A DNA stretch of 6,685 nt from Thermoplasmata archaeon (GCA_030037035.1 JASHSA010000119.1:1-6685); one strand, 5' to 3'. Positions 1-6,144 are shown, counted from the stretch's first letter. The notes: generated by a model from the sequence alone, not told the origin. Translations and numbers: made by a program.

Positions 1-351
1 CCCGTAGATGCAGACCAGCAGCGTGCCGGCGCCGTCGATCCGGCCGCCCGCGGGAAACGCGTTCAGCCCGGCGCCGATCGCCTCGGACCAGATCCCGGCC
101 GCCGGACAGTCCGACGCCGGTTGGATCCAGGTTCCGGCGACGTACGAGATCGTGCCGGCGCGCCCGTGCAGTCCGTAGCCGACCCACTTCCCGACGACGG
201 TCGGGTCCTTCGCATGGTGAACCTGAGGGCTGATCGCGGCAGGCGACGAGGCGAGCGCGCCCGAGCTCGCGCCCGGAGCGACCATCGAGACGAAAAGCGC
301 CAAGGCGGCCGTCCCGGCGAAGACCCAGGTCCACCTTCGCGACACGCGCAT
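1..351 (-). CDS. Secreted protein, N-terminal part (possibly G1 glutamic peptidase-like)
   Basis: The gene runs off the left edge, so only 117 N-terminal residues are visible, beginning MRVSRRWTWVFAG. Residues 1-6 are basic and residues 7-25 form a hydrophobic core. An Ala/Ser-rich stretch (SSGALASS) follows, so this is a signal peptide or N-terminal anchor and the protein is exported. The mature part begins near residue 45 with KWVGYG, then ISYVAGTWIQP, IWSEAIGAG and a Cys near the break. The order W-x-GY, V-x-GTW-x-x-P, then W plus a Gly-rich strand resembles the start of the eqolisin/G1 peptidase beta-sandwich. The catalytic Gln/Glu region is not clearly seen, so the family is a weak inference. 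Start choice is open: ATG at 351 places the signal peptide at the terminus. An in-frame ATG at 399 adds 16 residues and would suit a leaderless transcript from the AT-rich site at 417-435. A strong AAGGAGGGGG lies at 378-387, 26 bases before ATG 351 but 5 bases before an in-frame ATT at 372. Confidence 0.72.
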   Translation of the reverse strand, partial: MRVSRRWTWVFAGTAALALFVSMVAPGASSGALASSPAAISPQVHHAKDPTVVGKWVGYGLHGRAGTISYVAGTWIQPASDCPAAGIWSEAIGAGLNAFPAGGRIDGAGTLLVCIYG

Positions 352-375
352 CGAATGCCCTCGGCAGGGAATCGA

Positions 376-435
376 CTCCCCCTCCTTATGCGTTTGCATT
401 TTTGAACCCGAGGGCCCGATAATCCCTCATTATCG
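376..435 (-). promoter_or_regulatory. Putative promoter with inverted-repeat TATA-like element and Shine-Dalgarno-like run
   Basis: Upstream of the exported-protein gene, a perfect 7-base inverted repeat CGATAAT-N5-ATTATCG lies at 417-435, one of the few AT-rich spots in the area. On the minus strand its downstream arm (ATTATCG) lies about 20-25 bases before the in-frame ATG at 399, the distance expected between a TATA box and a leaderless archaeal start. Its symmetry would equally suit a dimeric repressor. AAGGAGGGGG at 378-387 is a strong match to the 16S 3' end. Promoter function is inferred from position and composition only. Confidence 0.4.
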
Positions 436-595
436 AGCGCGCGCCAGCTTCTCGAGACGCGAGCCGACCGGACGAACGGGTGGCGGTCGCCAGGCGGATG
501 TCGCTCGGCCGAGGTCGGGGCCCCCCGCGGGGCCGCTGTACCTCGGGAGGCCGGCGTCGCGGTAGGAGGATCGGTCGCGGGGGCGTCGGGTCCCC

Positions 596-620
596 AAACC
601 CCGGGGCGCTCGGCCCCGGG
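596..620 (-). terminator. Hairpin terminator of the large pentapeptide-repeat gene
   Basis: On the minus strand, 7 bases after the TAG stop at 628-630, a perfect 8-bp stem CCCGGGGC/GCCCCGGG (613-620 with 600-607) encloses a 5-base loop. It is followed by G and TTT (596-598). The stem is very stable but the T tract is only three bases long, so it is an imperfect intrinsic-type terminator. Its position directly after the stop supports the role. Confidence 0.5.
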
Positions 621-627
621 AGAGTCC

Positions 628-3408
628 CTAGAAGGTCGTCCCCGTGAGGTTGGCGCCCCACAGGTTCGCGCCGTGCAGGTTCGCCCCGGTGAGGTTCGCT
701 CCCGCCAGGTCGGAGAACGCGAGGTTGGCGTACTGGAAGTCGGTGTTCACCAGGTCGGCCCCCGCGAAGTCGGCGCCCTGCGCGTTCACGTACCGGAACT
801 CCGAAGCGGCGAAGTTGCTCGCCGCGAGGTCCGCCTGCACGAGGTCGGCGAACTCGAAGTTCGCCCCGACCCCGACGTCCCCGTAAAGGTCCGCCTCGTA
901 GAGGTTCGCCCACGCGAAGTCGGTGCCGTTGAGGTTCGCTCCGACGAGGTCGCTCGCCTGGAGGTTCGCGAGGACGAAGCTCGCGCCGGCGAGCCCGGTG
1001 TCCGCGAGGTCCGCCTCCCACAGGTCGGCCGCCTGGAACTGGGTGTCGACGGCGACGTCCCCGTAGAGGTCGGCCTCGTACAGGTTGGCGAGCTGGAAGT
1101 TGTCGCCGGAGATCCGGTCCCCCAGCACGGTGAGGGTCGCCGAGCCGCTGCGGGAGATGCCGTCGGCCGTGCCGGTCGCGGTCAGCGTGAACTTGCCGAT
1201 CGCCGTGGCCGAGGAGAGGTCGGCGCCCGCGAGGTTGGCGCCGAAGAAGTTCGTCCCGACCGTGTTGGCGCCGGCCAGGGTCGCGCCCTGGAGGTTCGCC
1301 CCCGCCAGCGACGCGTTCACGAGGTTGGCGTACGAAAGGTTCGCCTTCTGCAGGTTGTCGAGCTTCAGGTCGTACCCCGCGAGGTTGCAGTGCGCGAGGT
1401 CCGCCCCCTTGAGGTTCTGGCCGCCGTGGGTCGAGACCTGGGGACAGCTCACGTAGTGCCCGACCCCCGCCGTCTCCAGCGTGAACGTCTGGCTCGAGCC
1501 GATGCCGAGCGACGCAGGGAATCCGACGGCCACGACGCCGCCGGGGAGCCCGGTCAGGGCCAGCGACACGCCCGGGAGGTCGAACGTCGTGGAACCCGCG
1601 ACCAGCCCCACGCTCACGTCCATCGTCGCGGACGCTCCCTGACCGAGCGACGCGGTCGCCGGCGACAGGCTCACCGTGAAGTCGAAGATGTGCAGCCCCG
1701 CCGCGGCGCTCGCCTCCCCGGCCGGGTACCCCTCGGCCGTCCCGGTGATGACGAACGCGAAGTCGCCGAGCGAACCCGACGGCGCGGCCGCCGTGAACAC
1801 GACGAACGGCACGGTCGTCGGGGTCGGCGAGTTGAGCACGTAGCCGGAGGGGCTGAACCCGGAGGTGCTCGCGTCGGCCGGGAGGCCGACGGCGGCGAGC
1901 AGGATCGGCGGGACGCCGACCACCGTCGAGCCGGGGTCGAGGGCGAGCTGGACCGCGTACGTCGCGGGAGAGCCCCGAGCGACCGTCGCGCTCCCGGGAG
2001 CGATGGAGACGGTGAAGTTGAAGACGTGCAGGAGGACCGTCGTCGTCGCGATCGGGCCGGGGCTCGACCCTCCGACGAGGGCCGCGATCTCCGACTCCAC
2101 GGTGACCGCGTAGTCGCCGAGCGGCGTGGCCGAAGAGGTCGTCAGGGTCAGCAGCCCGGTGCTCGGGGGCGTGACGGTGACCGGGAACGACGCCGTGACC
2201 CCGGCGGGCAGCGAGGAGACGACCGAGAGCTGGACCGGCGCCGGGACCCCCGCGAACGAGGTGAACCCCACGGTGTAGCTCGCGGATTGCCCGGCCTGGA
2301 CCGTGGCGCTCCCCGGGCTGGCCGAGAGCCCGAAGCTCTCGTTCGCCTCCCAGAACAGGATGCCGGTCGAGCTCGCGCTGCACGGCCAGAGGTAGAGGTT
2401 GTTGTTCTCGACGGTGTGCACGCCGGGAGCCCCGGCACAGGTCGGGACGAGGGGTGCGCCGCCGTCCGCCGCGATCTGGGTCTGGACCTGGAGCGCGGCG
2501 CCGCCGTTGAACGTCGCCTGGCTGCCACCGTTGTCGCCGAGCACGTTGAACTCCGCGACGGTCCACGCCTCGGAAAGGCCGATGGCGTCGGAGCCGGAGG
2601 TCGACGTACAGACCGGCCAGCCGGAGATCGCCGGGTTGACGCAGAAGAGGAGCGCGTCGCTCCCCGACTGGTTGGCGTAGGCGGTCATCGTCACGTTCGC
2701 AAGGTCGGTGACCGGGACCGCGGGGACCGAGACGAACGGGGTGTGGGCGTAGCAGTTGCCCAGCAGGAGGTCCCAGGCGCTGAAGCCGGACGGCGAGGGG
2801 TTCGGGCACGCGGTGAACCCGTACAGGATGACCCAGATCCCCATGAACGCCGAAGTGCCCGCGTCCTGGTAGACGTACTGCTCCGAACCGCTGGTGGAGA
2901 TGGGACCCCCGCTCGAGGCGTAGGTGGTGGGGAACTCGTTGGTGTTGATCTGGAGGCCGTAGCAGTTCGACGTTCCGACAGGGCAGGCCGGCCCGCCGTT
3001 CGGCGGTCCGCCCCCGGGCCCGAGATTCGCGACCTCGCCCGTCACGCCGGCCTCCGCCGGGAACGAACCGGTCACCACGCCGATGACATCCCCCGTCGGC
3101 GCGTCCGCGTACCAGTCGTTCCCGTCCCCCGCCGTAGGGGTGGAGTCGGGCACGGCGACGGCCGGCTCGAGCGGCGCCGCCGACAGGGAGGATGCGGCTT
3201 CCGGGACCGCGGGCAGCGCGGCGGGAAGATGAGCGCGAGGTCCGCTCTGGGCCAGAGCGGAGGTCGGACCGGCCAACGCCGCCGCGCCGGACGCCGTCGG
3301 CACGCCCGCGAGCACCGCCGCGGCGAGTCCGAGCGTGGAGACCACCATCAGCACGGCGATCGAGACCCCGGCCAGCTTCGTAACCTTCGAGCGTCCGAAT
3401 CCTGTCAT
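628..3408 (-). CDS. Large exported multidomain protein: Cys-rich beta domain, Ig-like domains, pentapeptide repeats
   Basis: A 926-residue protein of unknown function. Residues 1-45 have a basic start (MTGFGRSKVTK), a hydrophobic core (about 12-34) and an Ala/Gly/Ser-rich stretch, so it is exported; an Ala/Pro-rich linker runs to about 95. Residues about 98-355 form a beta-rich domain with eight Cys (142, 149, 201, 219, 256, 267, 324, 343) and a GLQINTN strand; it resembles uncharacterised secreted beta-sandwich proteins, and no active site is evident. Residues 359-462, 463-574 and 575-650 plus 732-762 look like three Ig-like/NEW3-like domains of similar length. The third is split by 14 pentapeptide repeats (662-731, e.g. 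KGADL, QKANL, AGANL), with a short Cys-containing lead-in (651-661). After residue 762, 31 uninterrupted pentapeptides (about 767-926) run to the stop. There is no C-terminal membrane anchor. The ATG at 3408 is chosen because the signal sequence begins there and a TATA-like box precedes it; an in-frame upstream extension to 3879 looks non-coding. A surface adhesive or structural role is inference. Confidence 0.9.
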   Translation of the reverse strand: MTGFGRSKVTKLAGVSIAVLMVVSTLGLAAAVLAGVPTASGAAALAGPTSALAQSGPRAHLPAALPAVPEAASSLSAAPLEPAVAVPDSTPTAGDGNDWYADAPTGDVIGVVTGSFPAEAGVTGEVANLGPGGGPPNGGPACPVGTSNCYGLQINTNEFPTTYASSGGPISTSGSEQYVYQDAGTSAFMGIWVILYGFTACPNPSPSGFSAWDLLLGNCYAHTPFVSVPAVPVTDLANVTMTAYANQSGSDALLFCVNPAISGWPVCTSTSGSDAIGLSEAWTVAEFNVLGDNGGSQATFNGGAALQVQTQIAADGGAPLVPTCAGAPGVHTVENNNLYLWPCSASSTGILFWEANESFGLSASPGSATVQAGQSASYTVGFTSFAGVPAPVQLSVVSSLPAGVTASFPVTVTPPSTGLLTLTTSSATPLGDYAVTVESEIAALVGGSSPGPIATTTVLLHVFNFTVSIAPGSATVARGSPATYAVQLALDPGSTVVGVPPILLAAVGLPADASTSGFSPSGYVLNSPTPTTVPFVVFTAAAPSGSLGDFAFVITGTAEGYPAGEASAAAGLHIFDFTVSLSPATASLGQGASATMDVSVGLVAGSTTFDLPGVSLALTGLPGGVVAVGFPASLGIGSSQTFTLETAGVGHYVSCPQVSTHGGQNLKGADLAHCNLAGYDLKLDNLQKANLSYANLVNASLAGANLQGATLAGANTVGTNFFGANLAGADLSSATAIGKFTLTATGTADGISRSGSATLTVLGDRISGDNFQLANLYEADLYGDVAVDTQFQAADLWEADLADTGLAGASFVLANLQASDLVGANLNGTDFAWANLYEADLYGDVGVGANFEFADLVQADLAASNFAASEFRYVNAQGADFAGADLVNTDFQYANLAFSDLAGANLTGANLHGANLWGANLTGTTF
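631..1110 (-). repeat. C-terminal pentapeptide-repeat block (15-bp period)
   Basis: This stretch encodes SGDNF followed by 31 consecutive in-register pentapeptides of the A(D/N)LXX type, ending at the last codon. The DNA shows a 15-base period, visible on the plus strand as recurring AGGTYSGC. Phenylalanine replaces leucine at residues 771, 791, 811, 831, 851, 871 and 891, exactly every four pentapeptides, that is once per predicted coil of a right-handed quadrilateral beta-helix. The last residue, 926, is also Phe but lies off this spacing. The known fold predicts about eight coils. Confidence 0.9.
736..1095 (-). repeat. Higher-order 180-bp tandem repeat within the pentapeptide block
   Basis: Two adjacent 60-residue units (772-831, encoded by 916-1095; 832-891, encoded by 736-915) align without gaps. 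Both contain YEADLYGDV, and both have Phe at unit positions 20, 40 and 60. At DNA level 873-900 matches 1053-1080 at 26 of 28 bases, exactly 180 bases apart. The remainder is more diverged. A shorter third unit (631-735) starts like the others (QYANL) but becomes a plain run of GANL repeats. This suggests growth by duplication of three-coil segments. Confidence 0.75.
1216..1425 (-). repeat. Inserted pentapeptide-repeat block
   Basis: Fourteen consecutive pentapeptides (residues 662-731) starting GGQNL-KGADL-AHCNL-AGYDL and ending VGTNF-FGANL-AGADL. The preceding HYVSCPQVST supplies one Cys (655) and AHCNL a second (674), which could be linked by a disulfide capping the helix. The block is in frame and sits inside the third Ig-like domain. 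It is separate from the C-terminal block, with 31 non-pentapeptide residues (732-762) between them. Confidence 0.85.
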
Positions 3409-3460
3409 ACTCCCCCCCGGGCGACCCAGCACGGAGGGACCCGACTCTTGGTATTTAGGG
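3409..3460 (-). promoter_or_regulatory. Promoter region of the large exported-protein gene
   Basis: On the minus strand CTAAATA lies at 3452-3458, the most TATA-like sequence in a GC-rich region, about 45 bases before the ATG at 3408. If transcription starts about 26 bases downstream, the leader would be about 20 bases long. That leader would include the G-rich run GGGGGGGAG, which ends one base before the ATG. This is close for a Shine-Dalgarno, so initiation may be largely leader-independent. The assignment rests on composition and spacing. Confidence 0.45.
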
Positions 3461-4079
3461 ACTCCGAAAGTAAAGTGGGGTACAAGCGCCGGCGAACCAC
3501 ATTGAGTGATAGAGAGCGGCTGCGCGCCACAGGTCGTGTTTTGGAACGCCGAAGAAAGACACCCCCCGAGGGTCGCTTTCGCGGGGTTGGCCAGCGATAC
3601 CAGCCTCGGAGCCGCCTGTGAAGCCGGGCCACCCTGAAGGAGACCGTGTCCGAACCCTCCCCTGAACCTCGACGGGCCGTCCGACGGAAGCTTCCGACCG
3701 ATCGAGCTCGAAGAGATGCCCAGATCGAGGCCCGCATCACGGTCGACCGGCGCGTCCGGGGCGGGCACTCGTCTCGGGCGGCGTCGGTCGCCGACCGGAG
3801 CGATCGGCGTTTCGCCGTCCGTCTGCCGCGGCAGCGCGCTCGGCTCACCCGACCTTGCAGTTCCTCGGTGAGCGCGCACGACGGCGCCGGTTCGACGGGA
3901 GCCCGTCCGTCCGAGAGGACGGGCTCGTCGAGAGGGTCGACGGGTCCCGACACGACCCGCTGGGTACCCGCCACCCTCCCGGGGAACTCGTCGGAGCTCA
4001 GCGACCGGGCCGGAGGAAGTACGGCTTCGCCAGCGCGGTTCCGGGCGACATGCCCGAACGATCGAACTGAGCGGCGGCG
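3461..4079. other. Gene-free intergenic region
   Basis: I find no credible coding sequence on either strand. The open frames here translate to Arg/Ser/Pro-rich sequence with no domain, no hydrophobic core and no sensible start, which is typical of chance frames in GC-rich DNA. No tRNA-like T-arm or acceptor stem is visible. Several short palindromes are present, including CTGCCGCGGCAG at 3823-3834 and a strong bulged hairpin at 3891-3932. The region may hold regulatory sequence or an unrecognised non-coding RNA. Confidence 0.5.
3891..3932. other. Long bulged hairpin, possible structured RNA
   Basis: A 10-bp perfect stem (3899-3908 with 3917-3926) closes an 8-base loop. After a 2-base GG bulge it continues as CGAC/GTCG (3893-3896 with 3927-3930), plus T-A and T-G pairs outside. 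GGGTCG and CGACCC, which could form another stem, follow within about 30 bases. No T tract follows on either strand, so it is not a simple intrinsic terminator. It lies about 225 bases beyond the stop of the GNAT gene. Confidence 0.45.
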
Positions 4080-4099
4080 AAAACGTCCCGGCAGGGACG
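4080..4099 (-). terminator. Hairpin plus T4 downstream of the GNAT gene
   Basis: On the minus strand, 57 bases past the TAG stop, a perfect 6-bp stem CGTCCC/GGGACG with a TGCC loop (4084-4099) runs straight into TTTT (4083-4080). The orientation is correct for ending the GNAT transcript; on the opposite strand the hairpin is not followed by a T tract. The stem is short, so confidence is moderate. Confidence 0.5.
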
Positions 4100-4155
4100 A
4101 AGCCGCACGTCCGCGGCTCGCTAGGTCGGCGCGCGACGTCGTACGGAACGGGGTC

Positions 4156-5121
4156 CTAGAACATGTCCAACAGCTGACAGGCAAACGGCCGACCTCCGGA
4201 CCGGAGCCACCGGTGGAGGTTTCGCCGGCGAAGCTCCGGGACGAGCGGACATGCCATCATCACCGCGTAGGAGGGGAGGAGCGGCGTGCACCGGATCCGT
4301 TCCGGGTCGTCGTCCCCCGAAAACCAGTCCCCGCCGAAGGCGAGCCAGCGGCCTACCGATCGTCGCTCCAGCGCGGCCATCAACGCCCCGCGAACCTCCG
4401 ACGTCGGAGCGATGACCTCGGCCGCCCGACTCCAGCTAGAATGCGGCTCCAGCGTGGCGTATCCCGCCGGCCGACCCTGGCGTTCGGCGAGGAGCAGGTT
4501 CCGCACCGCGACGGCTCCCGAAAGGAATCTCGTTCGGAACGATCGCGATTCCCTCCGCGTGAACCCGAGCGCTCCGGCATTGGCCCGACGGTGGACGCGG
4601 GCGAGCGCCGGAGCGTCTCGGGTCCCGGCGCGTCGTACCCGGATCGCGGGGGAGGACCTCGACCGCGGTCGGTCGATGTAGCGGAGCGCCGCCCGCGGAC
4701 AGAAGATGTCCTGGTACCCCAGCTTGAGATACAGTTCGTGCGCCAGGTTCGATCGGCCCGTGCACAGGAGCGAGATCCGCCGACCGGCGCTCCGCTCTCG
4801 TCGGTGCACCTCCTGCAGGAGCTGTCCCGCGAGCCCTCTTCGTGTGGCGTCGGGTCGGGTCATCAAGAGCTCGATTCCGGCGGCCGTCTCCGGACCCTGC
4901 GGGGTCGTCAGGGGATAATGGGAGACGAAGGCGGCCGAGAGCAGCGCCTCGTCCTCTCGGGCGTAGACGCCCAGGTAGGGGGCGAACGGGAACCCTGCTC
5001 GACGGGCTCGCAGGGCCGCCGTCAGGTCGTCGAGACCCCCCCACGCGCTGTAGTGAAGCGAAACGACGGCGTTGCGGTGATCCCGGTAGGCGTCGTCAAA
5101 ATCGACGATCTCGATGACCAT
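4156..5121 (-). CDS. Tandem-GNAT family N-acetyltransferase-like protein
   Basis: A 321-residue cytosolic protein without signal peptide or membrane segment. Residues 1-150 look like a GNAT domain: an N-terminal alpha/beta part, a central strand (GIELLMTRP, 82-90), then the acetyl-CoA pyrophosphate loop region TRRGLAGQLL (93-102). The usual leading Arg/Gln of that loop is replaced by Thr. The typical N...LYLKLGY motif follows (125-136). Residues about 160-290 form a second, more diverged GNAT-like half (IRVRRAGTRDAPALARVHR, then LLLAERQGRPAGYATLE). It lacks a recognisable acetyl-CoA loop. The family transfers acetyl from acetyl-CoA to amines; the substrate cannot be told. Two-GNAT proteins of about 300 residues are known, such as the mycothiol synthase type, but no orthology is claimed. 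The ATG at 5121 has no clear Shine-Dalgarno. The gene lies 98 bases downstream of the VOC gene on the same strand and may be co-transcribed with it. Confidence 0.85.
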   Translation of the reverse strand: MVIEIVDFDDAYRDHRNAVVSLHYSAWGGLDDLTAALRARRAGFPFAPYLGVYAREDEALLSAAFVSHYPLTTPQGPETAAGIELLMTRPDATRRGLAGQLLQEVHRRERSAGRRISLLCTGRSNLAHELYLKLGYQDIFCPRAALRYIDRPRSRSSPAIRVRRAGTRDAPALARVHRRANAGALGFTRRESRSFRTRFLSGAVAVRNLLLAERQGRPAGYATLEPHSSWSRAAEVIAPTSEVRGALMAALERRSVGRWLAFGGDWFSGDDDPERIRCTPLLPSYAVMMACPLVPELRRRNLHRWLRSGGRPFACQLLDMF

Positions 5122-5203
5122 CGGACGACCCGGGCCGCGTGCGGGAGACCGTTGCAGGCCCTAATCAGGAGTTCGGATTCGGCCGAGGAGGCGTTCGCCC
5201 CAT

Positions 5204-5219
5204 CGTCGTTCCCACGACG
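5204..5219. other. Hairpin abutting the stop codon of the VOC gene
   Basis: A perfect 6-bp stem CGTCGT/ACGACG with a 4-base loop starts at the first base after the TAG stop (5220-5222) on the minus strand. No T tract follows on either strand. It could slow polymerase, protect an mRNA end, or be chance in GC-rich DNA. Read-through into the GNAT gene remains possible. Confidence 0.35.
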
Positions 5220-5975
5220 CTACGGACGGTCCAAGCGGTCCGTGATCTCGTACACGCAACCGTCGGGCGCGCGGACGTGGGCCCAACCCCCCCACTTTCC
5301 TTCGCGAGTCTGCAGGATCGGAACTCCGCGCTCGCGTAGCACTCCGATCGCCGCGCGGTAGTCCTTAACGCCGAATCCGGGGAGTGGCCCCGTTCGGAGG
5401 TGCGGATGGTCCATGTCGCTCCCCTGACGGAATGCTTCGACCGCACTTCCGTCCGGCAGGCGGCATTCGATCACGTTCGCCTTCTCGTCCACCGTCCTGG
5501 CCCCGAGGACGTCCCGATAGAATCGCGCCGTCTTCTCGAACTCGGGCGTCGCGATCCCCAGGAACGCCAAGCGGGTGATCCGCAGCGGGCCCGCGGGGAC
5601 CCCCGCGGACGGCCGATGGGGGTAGTCCACGATCTCGAGCACGACGCCGTCCGGTCCTCGGAAGTGCTGCCACCGGTACCCGCCGGGCGTCCCTCCTGCC
5701 GCCCCCAGGAGCGGGTAGCCGCTCGACGAGAGCTCGGTACGGGCCCGGTCGAAGTCGGAGACCTGGATCCCTACCACGGGTCCGGTGGTGAAGTGGGTGT
5801 ACGGGTCTGCCCGCGCGTCGAACACTTCGACCGCGCCGGCGTCCGGGAGATCGAGCCGGACGAAATGCGCGCGCTGGTTCCCGACGGGAAGACCGAGCGT
5901 GGCCTCGAAAAAATGCCGCGTCGCGTCGAACTCCACGGTCCGGGTGCCGACCCAGACGAGACCGACCGCTTGCAT
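5220..5975 (-). CDS. Two-domain VOC (glyoxalase/bleomycin-resistance fold) protein
   Basis: A 251-residue protein made of two fused VOC domains, residues about 1-120 and 131-251, each built from paired beta-alpha-beta-beta-beta modules. Domain 1 shows GLVWVGTRT, AVEVF and the closing GPDGVVLEIVD. Domain 2 shows ITRLAFLGI, AVEAF and APDGCVYEITD. Each keeps two acidic positions that often bind the metal (Glu50 and Glu114; Glu180 and Glu243). The His usually found in the first strand is replaced by hydrophobic residues in both, and no His is obvious at the fifth-strand position (GIQV, GFGV). Metal chemistry may therefore be altered or absent. Members act as lyases, dioxygenases, epimerases or drug-binding proteins; the substrate is unknown. 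The start at 5975 (MQAVGLVWVG) matches the usual VOC N-terminus. An in-frame ATG at 6026 would add 17 residues of unconvincing sequence. A possible promoter lies at 6073-6082, and the GNAT gene follows 98 bases downstream. Confidence 0.88.
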   Translation of the reverse strand: MQAVGLVWVGTRTVEFDATRHFFEATLGLPVGNQRAHFVRLDLPDAGAVEVFDARADPYTHFTTGPVVGIQVSDFDRARTELSSSGYPLLGAAGGTPGGYRWQHFRGPDGVVLEIVDYPHRPSAGVPAGPLRITRLAFLGIATPEFEKTARFYRDVLGARTVDEKANVIECRLPDGSAVEAFRQGSDMDHPHLRTGPLPGFGVKDYRAAIGVLRERGVPILQTREGKWGGWAHVRAPDGCVYEITDRLDRP

Positions 5976-6072
5976 GCTCGACCTAGTCTCGATCTCGCCC
6001 CAAACGCTCGTCGCCCCGAGGCCCATCGAGGCCGCCGCGGCCGCCCATGACTTCGCGAGCCTCAGCCGCGGT

Positions 6073-6095
6073 ACCTATAGGTGTTCCCCCTCCTT
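6073..6095 (-). promoter_or_regulatory. Possible TATA-like palindrome upstream of the VOC gene
   Basis: ACCTATAGGT (6073-6082) is a perfect 10-base palindrome and the only TATA-like sequence near the VOC gene. It is about 50 bases from the in-frame ATG at 6026 and about 100 from the preferred ATG at 5975. Just upstream on the minus strand is AAGGAGGGGGA (6085-6095), the same 11 bases found at 377-387 before the left-hand exported-protein gene. A role as promoter or operator is inference. Confidence 0.3.
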
Positions 6096-6144
6096 GCGTC
6101 GACGCTGCCCCGAGGGGAGCCGTACCCGCGTCGCAGTCTCCGTC

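Noticed and set aside
631..1425. Regularly spaced DNA repeats that might resemble a CRISPR array
   Set aside because: The period is 15 bases, in frame with coding pentapeptides, with no longer direct repeats separated by unique spacers.
386..2809. An 807-codon open frame on the minus strand in another frame
   Set aside because: Arg/Pro/Gly-rich translation without hydrophobic core or domain; it overlaps the convincing exported protein in a different frame. Such shadows are common in GC-rich DNA.
673..3621. A 982-codon open frame on the plus strand opposite the large exported-protein gene
   Set aside because: Its translation is Arg/Gly/Glu-rich, and over the pentapeptide blocks it shows a 5-residue periodic EVRxxEV pattern, the antisense mirror of the repeats. 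It has no domain character, and the minus-strand frame explains the region fully.
3409..3879. A 157-codon in-frame N-terminal extension of the large exported protein
   Set aside because: The extension has low-complexity Arg/Ser/Pro character, contains the TATA-like box in its span, and would bury the signal sequence 160 residues inside the protein.
3885..3910. GGTTCGA string suggesting a tRNA T-arm
   Set aside because: The bases on either side do not form the required 5-bp T stem, and no acceptor stem or anticodon arm is found at the right distance.
3405..4184. A 259-codon minus-strand open frame in the intergenic region
   Set aside because: Extremely Arg/Ser-rich translation, overlapping the end of the GNAT gene and the likely terminator. 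It has no start signal and no domain.
3646..5361. A 571-codon open frame on the plus strand
   Set aside because: It runs through the gene-free region and then antisense to the GNAT gene and the end of the VOC gene. Its composition is Arg/Pro/Ser-rich with no recognisable motif.
5976..6026. A 17-residue N-terminal extension of the two-domain VOC protein
   Set aside because: The residues (MGLGATSVWGEIETRSS) precede the normal VOC start and do not look like part of the fold. It is kept only as an alternative start.
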